A stretch of 64,000 nt of DNA, from positions 1 to 64,000 of the forward strand of contig MELF01000050.1 in NCBI GenBank assembly GCA_001767525.1. The letters are read 5' to 3'. Below, one piece after another: positions 24,386 through 32,924 of this stretch. Each line of letters starts with the position of its first letter. The stretch's first letter is position 1. The notes below the pieces were generated by a model. The model was not told the origin of the DNA and ran no database searches. It saw only the letters and a list, made by a program, of their open reading frames with translations. This DNA is from Acidobacteria bacterium RIFCSPLOWO2_12_FULL_68_19. Its GTDB lineage: Bacteria > Acidobacteriota > Vicinamibacteria > Vicinamibacterales > UBA2999. The translations under genes and the position numbers were made by a program.

Positions 24386-25165
24386 GTGGACATTCGCACC
24401 TTCGATTCAGCCGAGGCGGTCGCCGCGGCGGTCGCGCGGCGCGTTGCCGAGGCGCTCGTGACAACGCCCACGCTCGTGCTGGGCCTGCCGTCCGGACGCA
24501 CTCCAGTCGCCGCCTACGCTGAACTGCGGCGGCTCCATGCCGCCGGAGGGGCTGACTTCGCCCGTGCCACGGCCTTCGCGCTCGACGAATTCGTCGGGAT
24601 TTCGTCCGTGCATCCGGGCAGCTTTCGCACGTTCATGGAGCGCCATCTGTTTCAGGGAGTGAACCTGCCCGCCAGCCGGGTGCACTTCCTCGACGGCGCC
24701 GCCGGCGATCTCGAGACGGAATGTGAGCGCTACGAGACGACAATCGATGCCGCGGGCGGCATCGACCTGCTGCTGCTCGGCATCGGCGCCAATGGCCACA
24801 TCGGCTTCAACGAGCCGGGCGACGCGCTCGTCGCGCGCACCCACCGCGTCACGCTGGCCGCCACCACCAGGCGCGACAACGCAGCCCTCTTCGGCGGCGA
24901 TCCGCGGGCAATGCCTCGCGAAGCGCTCTCGATGGGCATGGGATCGATTCTGAAGGCGACCTCGATCGTGCTCGTGGCCACGGGCGCGCGCAAGGCGCGC
25001 GGGGTCGAACGGGCCGTCCACGGCCCGCTCACGACGCGCCTCCCGGCGTCGTTGCTTCAGCTCCATCGACGCGTGGAACTGTACCTCGATCGCGCTGCAG
25101 CAGGGCGATTGCATACCTGGCGCGTGGAGGGACCAGGCGGATTCGACGATACTACGTGCGCGTAG
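24386..25165 (+). CDS. nagB: Glucosamine-6-phosphate deaminase
   Basis: The 259-residue enzyme converts glucosamine 6-phosphate to fructose 6-phosphate and ammonia. Signatures include LGLPSGRTPVAAYAEL (phosphate loop), the catalytic region FALDEFVGISSVHPGSF with Asp near residue 67, LLLLGIGANGHIGFNEPG with the catalytic His, and the late SMGMGSILKA. Length matches NagB. It starts with GTG at 24386, three bases after the kinase gene. There is no nagA deacetylase in the window, so the source of glucosamine 6-phosphate from a GlcNAc kinase product is not covered here. Its 3' end overlaps murQ by 14 bases. Confidence 0.92.
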   Translation: MDIRTFDSAEAVAAAVARRVAEALVTTPTLVLGLPSGRTPVAAYAELRRLHAAGGADFARATAFALDEFVGISSVHPGSFRTFMERHLFQGVNLPASRVHFLDGAAGDLETECERYETTIDAAGGIDLLLLGIGANGHIGFNEPGDALVARTHRVTLAATTRRDNAALFGGDPRAMPREALSMGMGSILKATSIVLVATGARKARGVERAVHGPLTTRLPASLLQLHRRVELYLDRAAAGRLHTWRVEGPGGFDDTTCA

Positions 25166-26120
25166 ACGCCGCCTCGGCGTGTCCCTGCAGCATGCCGCGC
25201 AGGCGCGGCTCGATGTCCTCGCCGATCGCTTCACGCATCGAATCGTGCGCCTTCCGGAGCCGCGACAGCGCCTTGGGATAGGGAAGACCGGTCTTCTGCA
25301 TGACGATCGCTGCCTTGACGTTCCAGTGCGCCTTGGTGAGCAGCCTGTCGGCGTCCTCGTAGTCGAGGCCGGTGACGATGTTGACGATGCGGCGGGCGCG
25401 ATCCTTCAGCTTCTCGGATCCGGTCTGCACGTCGACCATCAGGTTGCCGTAGGTCTTGCCGATCCCCACCATCGCACCCGTCGTCAACATATTGAGCACC
25501 AGCTTGGTGGCGGTGCCCGCCTTGAGGCGCGTCGACCCGGCAATCACCTCCGCGCCGACGGCCGGCGCGATCGTGAGATCCACGAATGTCTGCAGTTCAG
25601 TGGCCGGATCGCACGTGACGAAGATGATGCGCGCGCCCGTCTTGCGCGCCCGGGTCAACGCGCCCCGCACGAACTGCGTCATGCCGCTGGCCGAGACGCC
25701 GATGACGATATCCTTCTTGGTGGGACGCAGCCGGGTGACTGCCCGCGCGCCTTCCTCGTAGTCGTCCTCGACCCCTTCCTTGGCGGCAAAGGTCGCCTTC
25801 TGTCCTCCGGCCATGATCGCCTGGACGAGCAGCGGGTGCGTGCTGAAGGTGGGCGGCATCTCCGCCGACTCGAGCACTCCCAGCCGCCCGCTCGTGCCGG
25901 CGCCGACAAAGATGACCCGGCCGCCCTTGCGGAGCGCAGAGGCGACCATCTCGATGCCGACCGCGATGCGCTCGCGCTCCCGTTGGACCGCCCCGAGCAT
26001 CTTGCGGTCCTCGTTCACCATCAGATCGACGATATCGCCCGGGGCGAGCTTGTCGATGCCGAGAGACGAGGGATTGATCGCCTCGGTCGGAAGCGACTGC
26101 CACTTGGAACGGATGGTCAT
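25152..26120 (-). CDS. murQ: N-acetylmuramic acid 6-phosphate etherase
   Basis: The 322-residue enzyme cleaves the lactyl ether of MurNAc 6-phosphate to give GlcNAc 6-phosphate and D-lactate. It begins TEAINPSSLGIDKL, the MurQ signature. A SIS domain (about 55-220) holds VIFVGAGTSGRLGVLESAEM with the catalytic Glu and the later IGVSASGMTQFVRGAL. The segment GSTRLKAGTATKLVLNML is the second family hallmark, and the C-terminal helical domain follows. It is convergent with nagB and divergent from xer. A palindrome suited to a repressor sits 17 bases upstream of the start. Confidence 0.94.
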   Translation of the reverse strand: MTIRSKWQSLPTEAINPSSLGIDKLAPGDIVDLMVNEDRKMLGAVQRERERIAVGIEMVASALRKGGRVIFVGAGTSGRLGVLESAEMPPTFSTHPLLVQAIMAGGQKATFAAKEGVEDDYEEGARAVTRLRPTKKDIVIGVSASGMTQFVRGALTRARKTGARIIFVTCDPATELQTFVDLTIAPAVGAEVIAGSTRLKAGTATKLVLNMLTTGAMVGIGKTYGNLMVDVQTGSEKLKDRARRIVNIVTGLDYEDADRLLTKAHWNVKAAIVMQKTGLPYPKALSRLRKAHDSMREAIGEDIEPRLRGMLQGHAEAASTRT

Positions 26121-26136
26121 CGTCGTGCTGCGTGCG

Positions 26137-26155
26137 TTGTACGCATCACGTACAA
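26137..26155. promoter_or_regulatory. Perfect palindrome upstream of murQ, candidate operator
   Basis: TTGTACG and CGTACAA face each other across a 5-bp spacer (CATCA). On the minus strand a good -10 box, TAGAAT (26155-26160), ends exactly where the palindrome begins, so a bound protein would cover the murQ transcription start. TACAAT at 26151-26156 could also serve as a -10 on the plus strand for the xer gene. No regulator gene is adjacent. Confidence 0.5.
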
Positions 26156-26170
26156 TTCTACCGATTCAAC

Positions 26171-26224
26171 GTGCGTCTGGCGTGCCTGAGGTGACTGCGG
26201 TGCCTGGAGCGTCTGGGGTGCGAT
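26171..26224. repeat. Degenerate 9-bp repeats at the xer start
   Basis: Five units ending in CTG follow each other: GTGCGTCTG, GCGTGCCTG, AGGTGACTG, CGGTGCCTG, GAGCGTCTG, then a decayed sixth (GGGTGCGAT). Because the unit is a multiple of three, they create several in-frame GTG codons (26182, 26191, 26200, 26218) at the start of the recombinase gene. Confidence 0.65.
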
Positions 26225-27111
26225 CGTCTCCCGTGGACGGCTATCTGACACACCTGACGGTGGAGCGGCGGCTCGCGGCCAATTCGGTGGCCAGCTACGC
26301 CCGGGATCTTCGCCTGCTGGCTGCGTTCGCCGCGCGGCGCCGCCGCCGGCTGGACGGGCTCGGCCGCAGCGACCTGGAGGAATTCGTGCGCGGCCTGATG
26401 TCCGAAGGGCGATCGCCGCGCTCGGTGGCGCGCGCGGTCGCCTGCTGCCGCGGCTTCTACCGGTTCCTGGCGCTCGAGGGGCGGATGAAGACGAGCCCCG
26501 CCGACGACCTCCGGCCGCCGCGCGCGTGGAAGGCCTTGCCGCGGTATCTCTCGACAGAGGAGGTCGACCGCCTACTCACGCAGCCAGACGTCGCCACGCC
26601 CCGAGGTCTGCGAGACCGCGCCATCCTCGAGCTGCTGTACGCCACGGGGATGCGCGTGTCCGAGCTGGCCGGTCTCCGGCCTGGCGACGTCGATCTCGAC
26701 GCGTCGTACCTGACGTGCACCGGCAAGGGCGACAAGCAGCGCATCGTGCCGATTGGCGAGGAGGCCGCGTGCTGGGTGCGACGCTATCTATACGACGGCC
26801 GCACTGTGCTGCTCGGCCGGCGACGCAGCCCGCGTCTGTTCGTCAACGCGCGCGGCGGGGGGCCGGGACTGACGCGCGTCGGCTTCTGGAAGATTCTGAA
26901 GGCGTACGCGCGACAGGCAGGGCTGAAAACGTCGATCAGCCCGCACGTGCTCCGCCACTCGTTCGCCACGCACTTGTTGGAACGTGGCGCCGACCTGCGC
27001 GCGATTCAGATGATGCTCGGCCACGCCGACCTCTCGACCACGCAGATCTACACGCACGTGCTCGAGCGCCGGATGCGGACGATCTACGACAGATTTCATC
27101 CACGGGCATGA
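26218..27111 (+). CDS. xerD: Site-specific tyrosine recombinase, XerC/XerD family
   Basis: The protein of about 297 residues has an N-terminal SAM-like core-binding domain (DGYLTHLTVERRLAANSVAS) and a catalytic domain with all active residues: Arg146 in GMRVSEL, Lys170 in TGKGDKQR, His243 and Arg246 in HVLRHSFATH, His269 in LGHADLS and the nucleophile Tyr278 in TQIYTHV. Length and motifs fit XerD better than XerC, though the two are hard to separate. The family resolves chromosome dimers at dif, and a dif-like site lies 8 kb away. The start is uncertain among several GTG codons; 26218 is preceded by GGAG at good spacing. Confidence 0.88.
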   Translation: MRSSPVDGYLTHLTVERRLAANSVASYARDLRLLAAFAARRRRRLDGLGRSDLEEFVRGLMSEGRSPRSVARAVACCRGFYRFLALEGRMKTSPADDLRPPRAWKALPRYLSTEEVDRLLTQPDVATPRGLRDRAILELLYATGMRVSELAGLRPGDVDLDASYLTCTGKGDKQRIVPIGEEAACWVRRYLYDGRTVLLGRRRSPRLFVNARGGGPGLTRVGFWKILKAYARQAGLKTSISPHVLRHSFATHLLERGADLRAIQMMLGHADLSTTQIYTHVLERRMRTIYDRFHPRA

Positions 27112-28820
27112 CGATACACAGAGGCGCGACCAGAGTCATCGTCCTCGTGTTCGTCGTAGGCCTGGCCGCCGCCTGGTACGTCGCGTTACCGCCTCACATG
27201 CAGCCGCCGGCCGCACCGGCCGCCAAGGAGCAGCGCGTCCTCCGCGGCGCCATTCACGTGCATACGAGGCGCTCCGACGGCACCGGTACGGTGGAGGAGG
27301 TGGCCGCCGCAGCCGCCCGCGCGGACCTCGACTTCGTCGTGTTCACCGATCACGGCGACGGGACGCGCTCGCCGGACCCACCACAGTACCGGGACGGCGT
27401 GCTGTGCATCGACGCGGTGGAGATCAGCACCCTTCACGGCCACGTGCTCGCGCTCGGCCTGCCACGGGCGCCGTATCCGCTGGGCGGAGAGGCGCGCGCT
27501 GTCGTCGATGACATCGCCCGGCTCGGCGGCTTCGCCATCGCGGCGCACCCGCATTCGAACAAGCCCGAGCTCGACTGGAGCGACTGGACCGTACCCGTCG
27601 CGGGTCTGGAATGGCTGAACGGCGACAGCCAGTGGCGCGACGAGTCGGGATGGTCCCTCGCCCGGGCACTGTTCACGTATCCGGCGCGTGGAATCGAGAC
27701 GCTTGTATCGCTGCTCGATCGGCCCGAGGCGGCGCTTCGCCAGTGGGACGCCCTCGCCAGCCAGCGACCGGTGATCGCCGTCGCGGGCGCAGACGCGCAC
27801 GCGCGGATCGGCCTGCGAAGCCTGGGGGAGCCGTACGACAACTCGGCATCGGTGCACATCCCGTCGTACGAGCGGATGTTCCGGCTCTTCTCCAACGTCG
27901 TCCCGGATACGACCCTCACGGGCGATCCGGCGGCGGATTCCGCGAGTGTCCTCACAGCAATCCGAGCCGGACGTCTGTACTCGGTGGTCGACGCCCTTGG
28001 CGCCGGGACGTTCTCCTTCACCGCCCAGGCCGGGGAGACTCGCGCTCACGCGGGCGACGTGGTGCCGACCGCTGCGCCCCTCACCATCCGCGTAGACATG
28101 CGTGGGCCGTCGGATGCGCGCATCGAGCTCTGGAAGAATGGCGCCGTCGCAGCCACGAGCGGCGGCGCACGGCTCGAGTACTCCGCTCCCTCTGGGGACG
28201 CCCCTGGCGTGTATCGCGTGGAGGTCCTGCGGGGCGGCGCGCCCGGGGAACCGCCGATCCCGTGGCTTGTCTCGAACCCAATCCGCGTCGGTCAGCCGCC
28301 CGCGCAGGCACGCTCCTCGCGAAAGGCGGCGACGTCCGTCGTTTCTCTGTACACGAACGGACCTGCCACCGACTGGGCGATTGAAACCAGTCTCGCCTCG
28401 CGCGCCGCGCTCGACGTGGTGTCCGGCGTGCGGGGACAGGAACTGGCGCTCCGCTACGCGCTCGGCGGTGCCGCCTCGGCAAGCCCGTTCGCCGCGTTTG
28501 CGCTGACGGCCGGTCCTGACGTGGCCAACCACGATCGGTTGGTGTTCACTGCGCGTGCCGATCGGCCGATGCGACTCTCCGTGCAGCTGCGGGAGCCGGC
28601 GGGGGAGGCAGGCCACCGGTGGCAGCAGTCGGTGTACCTGGACACCGAACCACGGGAGGTCACGGTCCACTTCGACGACGTCCGCCCCGTGGGTGACACA
28701 CCGAGAGCGCGACCCACGCTGGCGAGCGTCGCGTCGATTCTCTTCGTGGTCGATACCGTCAATACGCCTCTCGGCGGCAACGGGCGTATCTGGATCGACG
28801 ACGTGAAATACGCGCGATAA
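27108..28820 (+). CDS. Exported PHP-domain (CehA/McbA-like) protein with C-terminal carbohydrate-binding-like domain
   Basis: The 570-residue protein starts with a membrane anchor or signal (VIVLVFVVGLAAAWYVAL). A PHP metal-dependent phosphoesterase-like domain follows with GAIHVHTRRSDGTGTVEEV near residue 48, FVVFTDHGDG, FAIAAHPHSN and IAVAGADAHAR, which supply the usual His/Asp/Glu metal ligands. The middle holds a beta domain (GAGTFSFTAQAGE). The last 150 residues (RLSVQLREPAGEAGHRWQQS, ending GGNGRIWIDDVKYAR) resemble a CBM11/CIA30-type galactose-binding fold. The substrate is unknown. The ATG overlaps the xer stop (ATGA), so the two genes are probably cotranscribed. Confidence 0.8.
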   Translation: MTIHRGATRVIVLVFVVGLAAAWYVALPPHMQPPAAPAAKEQRVLRGAIHVHTRRSDGTGTVEEVAAAAARADLDFVVFTDHGDGTRSPDPPQYRDGVLCIDAVEISTLHGHVLALGLPRAPYPLGGEARAVVDDIARLGGFAIAAHPHSNKPELDWSDWTVPVAGLEWLNGDSQWRDESGWSLARALFTYPARGIETLVSLLDRPEAALRQWDALASQRPVIAVAGADAHARIGLRSLGEPYDNSASVHIPSYERMFRLFSNVVPDTTLTGDPAADSASVLTAIRAGRLYSVVDALGAGTFSFTAQAGETRAHAGDVVPTAAPLTIRVDMRGPSDARIELWKNGAVAATSGGARLEYSAPSGDAPGVYRVEVLRGGAPGEPPIPWLVSNPIRVGQPPAQARSSRKAATSVVSLYTNGPATDWAIETSLASRAALDVVSGVRGQELALRYALGGAASASPFAAFALTAGPDVANHDRLVFTARADRPMRLSVQLREPAGEAGHRWQQSVYLDTEPREVTVHFDDVRPVGDTPRARPTLASVASILFVVDTVNTPLGGNGRIWIDDVKYAR

Positions 28821-28976
28821 CCGCCGGTCGGATCGTCCGGATGGTTCTCGGTCAACGCTCGGCAGCGCGAGCCGCGCGCCGTCTCCGCGCCCGCCCACGA
28901 ACATCTGCGCCGTCTACGAGATCGAGACTGATCCGGCGCCTTCCAACGGTCCGGTCGTCGGAACGATCCGAACGCT

Positions 28977-30170
28977 TTACGCCGTCGGCTTCACCCGAAG
29001 CGCCGCAAGAACCTTCCCGTAGAATTCGTTGAGCCTGTCGTCCCGTATCCACCGTACGACGACGACCAGATCGTTCTCCCAGTCGATGTAGACGTTGTTC
29101 GGCCCGTTGCCAACGAAGCGCACGCTCGACTCCGGCGTCGCCGGCATGGACGTGCGGCCGGTGTTCAGGTACCAGTTCATGTAGCCGTACTGGTCGTTCG
29201 CCTTCCCGGGCGTCCGCGCCTGCGTGATCCACTGCTCGGCGACGAGCTGGCGATCCTTCCACCGGCCGTTGCGCAGGAACAGGTACCCGAAGCGCGCCAT
29301 GTCCCAGGCGTTGATGAACATCCCACCGCCCCAGTGGCCGCCGCCCGACACCGACTGCACGCGCTGCCCGTTGACGGTGACCCAGGAGTTCTCGTATCCG
29401 TGCCATTGCCACGTGGAGGAGGCGCCGATCGGTTCCATGATCTCGTCGCGCAGCACATCGGGCAGCGGACGCCGGAAGACGTGGAGTAAGGCGAGGGCGA
29501 ACGCGTTGACGCGCGCGTCGTTGTACTTGTAGCGGGTGCCCGGCTCGTAGAGCTTCCGGTTCGGCCACTGCGACGGTTCACCCTCGGGGCGATCGGCCCA
29601 ATCCGGCTTGCCCCACATCGTCCCCTGCCAGTCACTCGTCTGCCGGAGCAGGTGGTCCCAGGTGATCGACTGGTTGTGCGGCGCGTCGAACAGATCCACG
29701 CCCGGCGGCATGTAGGGGCGCGCCCGGTCGTTGACGTCCTTGATCAGGCCTCGCTGGAAGGCGAGGCTCGCGACGGTCGACAGGAACGTCTTGGTCACGC
29801 TGTGGGTCATGTCAACGCGATCCGGATCACCCCACTGGGCCACGAGGTACCCGTTGCGGATGATCAGACCGCTCACCGGGCCGCGCTCCTTCATCGGCCC
29901 GATCGGCGTGTCGAACGGTTCGCGCGCCCCGAATGTCGTCGCCTGGTCGAGCAGAAGATCCTTGAATCGGGGCGTCTCGCTGGAGGTTGCGAACGTCACC
30001 GCCTCGTCGAGCAGCGCCGCATCGAACCCGACGGCCGCCGCCATGCGGCGCTCCCACTGGTGCGGGGGAGGGAAGTAGGGGGTTGCAGGTTGACGGCCCT
30101 GTGCCTGCGCGAGTGCCAGACACGGCCCGATGACGAGGGCACACAATGCGGCGGAGCGGACGGGGAGCAT
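28977..30170 (-). CDS. Secreted class C beta-lactamase-family serine hydrolase
   Basis: The 397-residue protein has a signal peptide (MLPVRSAALCALVIGPCLAL, then AQAQG). The nucleophile motif is SVTK near residue 123, the second motif is YNDA (KYNDARVNAFALALLHVF), and the third box reads GGHWGGG instead of KTG. The text MERGP-like loop (MKERGPVSGLIIRNGYLVAQWGD) is common in esterase/EstB-type members. It is therefore a periplasmic or secreted esterase, peptidase or amidase of unknown substrate. The ATG at 30170 is preceded by CAGGAGG at five bases, a strong ribosome binding site; the frame open beyond it lies in non-coding sequence. It lies downstream of the MITE-like element. Confidence 0.85.
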   Translation of the reverse strand: MLPVRSAALCALVIGPCLALAQAQGRQPATPYFPPPHQWERRMAAAVGFDAALLDEAVTFATSSETPRFKDLLLDQATTFGAREPFDTPIGPMKERGPVSGLIIRNGYLVAQWGDPDRVDMTHSVTKTFLSTVASLAFQRGLIKDVNDRARPYMPPGVDLFDAPHNQSITWDHLLRQTSDWQGTMWGKPDWADRPEGEPSQWPNRKLYEPGTRYKYNDARVNAFALALLHVFRRPLPDVLRDEIMEPIGASSTWQWHGYENSWVTVNGQRVQSVSGGGHWGGGMFINAWDMARFGYLFLRNGRWKDRQLVAEQWITQARTPGKANDQYGYMNWYLNTGRTSMPATPESSVRFVGNGPNNVYIDWENDLVVVVRWIRDDRLNEFYGKVLAALRVKPTA

Positions 30171-30206
30171 GGATGCCTCCTGACGCGGGCGAGTATACGG
30201 CAGGCC

Positions 30207-30484
30207 AGGAGCCTGTCCGAGTAATAGCATGGGCCGCGTTCCGAGCGCCGCGCCGGCAGATGCCAGGCGACGCGACGCAGGCAATGCCGGGGCGCATTGG
30301 CGAGGAGAGGCAACGCCGCAGATGCCGGTGCGCCGCCGGAACCCGCAGGGCGCATGGGGGTTGCGGGCGAGCTCGGCGTTACTCGTCGTCGCCGATGCGC
30401 ACGGGCATCGCCTCCTCCTCGCGCCTTGATCTCGCCTCGCAAGCCCCATGCGCGCGACCCATGCTATTACTCGGACAGGCTCCT
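30207..30484. mobile_element. 278-bp MITE-like element with 32-bp terminal inverted repeats
   Basis: The outer ends, 30207-30238 and 30453-30484, are inverted copies matching at 31 of 32 positions; each end reads AGGAGCCTGTCCGAGTAATA going inward. Inside, 30350-30371 and 30431-30453 form a second imperfect inverted pair (GCGCATGGGG type), so the whole element could fold into a nested hairpin. There is no gene inside. I see no clear target-site duplication. It fills almost all of the 312-base gap between the serine hydrolase start and the lptFG stop; the lptFG stop codon (30483-30485) overlaps its right end. Confidence 0.75.
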
Positions 30485-32750
30485 AGGTGCGAACGGTGAG
30501 CAGCAGGTACCCAGCCCCGGCGCCGAAGAGCAGATTCGGGGCCCAGGCGGCGAGCGCCGGCGCGACGAGCCCGCCCGTGCCGAGCGCGGCGAAGATGCTG
30601 ATGGCGACCCAGTAGGTAATCGCCAGGACGATGCCGACGCCGATGCCGTACATCGCCCCGCGCCGGCCGGTCGTCACGGCGAAGGGAACGGCCAGCAGCG
30701 TCATCACGATGGTGACGAACGGGAAGGAGATCTTGCGTTCGAGCGCCACCAGCTGTGCGCTGACGTCGAAGCCGGTGGCCTGCAGCCGCGCCGTGTAGGT
30801 GCGCAGCTGCGAGTAGCTCATGAACCGCTCGTCGGGCGGCTCGGTGCCGAAGTGCGTCGCCGGCTCGAGGTGGATCTCCGAGGTCGCAAACGGCGTGAAG
30901 GTTCGCGTCTCGCCCTGTGGATTGAGCTCCCGCGTCCATCCCTGGTGGACGGTCCAGCGGTCGATCGCGTCCTCGGGCCCGCCGCCGGCGTACTCGGCTC
31001 GTTCCGCATAGGTCCGGCGCGCGAGGAGCTGCATCCGCTCGCCGAACTCGAAGGCCGACAGGCCACTGAGCCGCCGCGTGCGCGGATCGTAGTAGTCGAA
31101 GTGATAGATCTCGCCGCTGCTGCCGGTGACCCATTGCCGGTGCAGCACGTCGAAGGTCTGCGGCGACCCGCCCCGGATGACGTGGCGAAGGGCCTCCGCA
31201 CGCCGATTCGACGGACCGAGCACGCTTTCTTCCAGCAGGAACAGCGCGCCGCCGGCGACCAGGGCGCCGCCCAGCATCGGCACCGCCACGCGGTACAGGC
31301 TGATGCCGCACGCCTTCATCACCACCAGCTCGCTGTTCTTCGTGAGCAGCCCCACGGTGACGAGTGCCGCCAGCAGCACCGAGAGCGGCAGGATGTAGTA
31401 GACGTACTGCGGTGTCGCAAACCAGAAGTAGGCGCCGAGCATGCCCCACGTCGCCTGTCCGCGGAACACCTTGTCCGAGAGGTCGAGGAACGCTGCGATG
31501 TAGAAGATGCCGGCCATCGCCAGCACCGAGAGCGCCGCAATCCGTACATACGTCGTGGCAACGTAGCGGTCGAGAATCCCGAGCATCGGGAGCCGGAGCG
31601 GGGGGATGCCGGTCGCACCAAACGTCGGCAGCACGGGCACGCGCAGCGGACGGTCGAAGCCGCGGTCGCGCCAGCGGAAGAGGAACAGGCCGAGCCCGCC
31701 AAGCAGGATGTTCGGCGCCCACGCCGCGAGCCACGGCGGCGCCATGTGGCCGCGCACGAGCGCCTGCCCGAGCCACAGCACGACGTAGTAGATGAAGATC
31801 ACGCCGAGGCCGATGACGAAGCTGGCGAGCTTGCCGTCGCGCCGGTTGTTGACGCCGAGCGCGAGGCCGATCAAGCCGAAGATCAGACAGGCGAACGGGA
31901 TGGAGAACTTCTTCTGGATCTCGAACAGCTCGCTGTGCGGATAGATCCCCTGCGCCTCCAGCTCCGCCGCGCGGGCCTGCAGCTGCGGAATCGACATCTC
32001 GCGCGCGCCAAGCGGCGGTCCCTGCCGCGGAAACACCGTTTCGGGATTCAGGCTGAGCAGCAGCCGGTCGAAGTGGACCACCTCGTACTTCCCGGCCTCG
32101 TCGGCCGTGTGGCGCACGGCGTCGTCGAGCACCATCTCGACCGACCGCCGCGCGCGGTCGACGAGGACGCGGCCGTGCCGCGCCAGGTAGACCGCGGGCG
32201 TCTGGCCGGCGCGGTTGTCGGCCATGAACACGTCGCGCCAGCCGCCGCCCGGTCCGGCGAGCTCCCGGACGTACAGCACGACGTCGGGGAAGTCCTCGAA
32301 GAAGACGCGCGGGCGGACTTCGCCCTCGGCGCGCTCGGCGACGATGCCGAAGGTGATCTCGCGGAAGCGCTGGTTGGCGTCGGGCACCGCCACGAGCAGC
32401 GTGTACGAGGTCGCGATCCAGGCGAGCACCGACAGCACACCGACCGGCCGCATCAGGCGGAACAAGCTCACGCCGCAGGCCTGGAGCGCCACGAACTCGC
32501 GGTCCGCCGACAGGCGCCCGAAGGCGACGAGCAAGCCCAGCAGCAGCGACATCGGGACCGTGAGCGCCAGCGCCGACGGGAGCAGCGTCCCCATCACGCG
32601 GAGCACGACCGGGACGGGCACGCCCTTGGAAATGAAGCTCTCGGCGTACTCGATGAGATACGGGATGATTAACATGAACGTGAAGACCAGCAGCCCGATG
32701 ACAAAGGGCCACAGGACCTCACGGACGATGTATCTGTCGATGGTTCGCAT
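30483..32750 (-). CDS. Fused LptF-LptG lipopolysaccharide export permease
   Basis: The 755-residue protein contains two complete YjgP/YjgQ permeases in one chain. The first half starts MRTIDRYIVREVLWPFVIGL, has the LALTVPMSLLLGLLVAFGRL segment and ends near VLWLGQAL. The second starts at about residue 385 (LGILDRYVATTYVRIAALSV) and repeats the layout with ILPLSVLLAALVTVGLLTKN and FPFVTIVMTLLAVPFAVTTG. Each half has about six membrane helices around a periplasmic beta domain. LptF and LptG, with LptB2, extract lipopolysaccharide from the inner membrane. LptB (53.1 kb) and an LptC/LptA-like protein are encoded about 21 kb away. In E. coli LptF and LptG are separate proteins. Confidence 0.9.
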   Translation of the reverse strand: MRTIDRYIVREVLWPFVIGLLVFTFMLIIPYLIEYAESFISKGVPVPVVLRVMGTLLPSALALTVPMSLLLGLLVAFGRLSADREFVALQACGVSLFRLMRPVGVLSVLAWIATSYTLLVAVPDANQRFREITFGIVAERAEGEVRPRVFFEDFPDVVLYVRELAGPGGGWRDVFMADNRAGQTPAVYLARHGRVLVDRARRSVEMVLDDAVRHTADEAGKYEVVHFDRLLLSLNPETVFPRQGPPLGAREMSIPQLQARAAELEAQGIYPHSELFEIQKKFSIPFACLIFGLIGLALGVNNRRDGKLASFVIGLGVIFIYYVVLWLGQALVRGHMAPPWLAAWAPNILLGGLGLFLFRWRDRGFDRPLRVPVLPTFGATGIPPLRLPMLGILDRYVATTYVRIAALSVLAMAGIFYIAAFLDLSDKVFRGQATWGMLGAYFWFATPQYVYYILPLSVLLAALVTVGLLTKNSELVVMKACGISLYRVAVPMLGGALVAGGALFLLEESVLGPSNRRAEALRHVIRGGSPQTFDVLHRQWVTGSSGEIYHFDYYDPRTRRLSGLSAFEFGERMQLLARRTYAERAEYAGGGPEDAIDRWTVHQGWTRELNPQGETRTFTPFATSEIHLEPATHFGTEPPDERFMSYSQLRTYTARLQATGFDVSAQLVALERKISFPFVTIVMTLLAVPFAVTTGRRGAMYGIGVGIVLAITYWVAISIFAALGTGGLVAPALAAWAPNLLFGAGAGYLLLTVRT

Positions 32751-32756
32751 CAGAGC

Positions 32757-32900
32757 GACGCGGCGACGCGGTGATGCGGCCGTGCGGCGGTGCGTTCGAC
32801 GGCACCAGGGTGCGACGGTTCAGCGGGCCAGTCGCGTAATCGCGCCGGCCATCGAACCGCGCACCCTCGCACCGCCGGATCGACGCCCGCTCCCTCGCAT
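32757..32900. repeat. GC-rich degenerate repeat between lptFG and the GH57 gene
   Basis: The divergent 174-base gap carries runs of GCGGTGCG-like units (32766-32800) and opposite-sense units of the type CGCACCCTCGCACCG (near 32862-32878). The units resemble those in the pseudopilin leader at 18.9 kb. The two halves could pair imperfectly. I see no clear promoter here. Confidence 0.5.
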
Positions 32901-32924
32901 CGGCTCATCGTCGCACTGTTGATT

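Noticed and set aside
30207-30484. Complete insertion sequence
   Set aside because: There is no transposase frame inside, and the length is below any autonomous element.
30297-32672. Long frames on both other phases over the lptFG gene
   Set aside because: The LptF/LptG frame has conserved motifs and membrane helices in both halves; the others are Arg/Ala-rich shadows.
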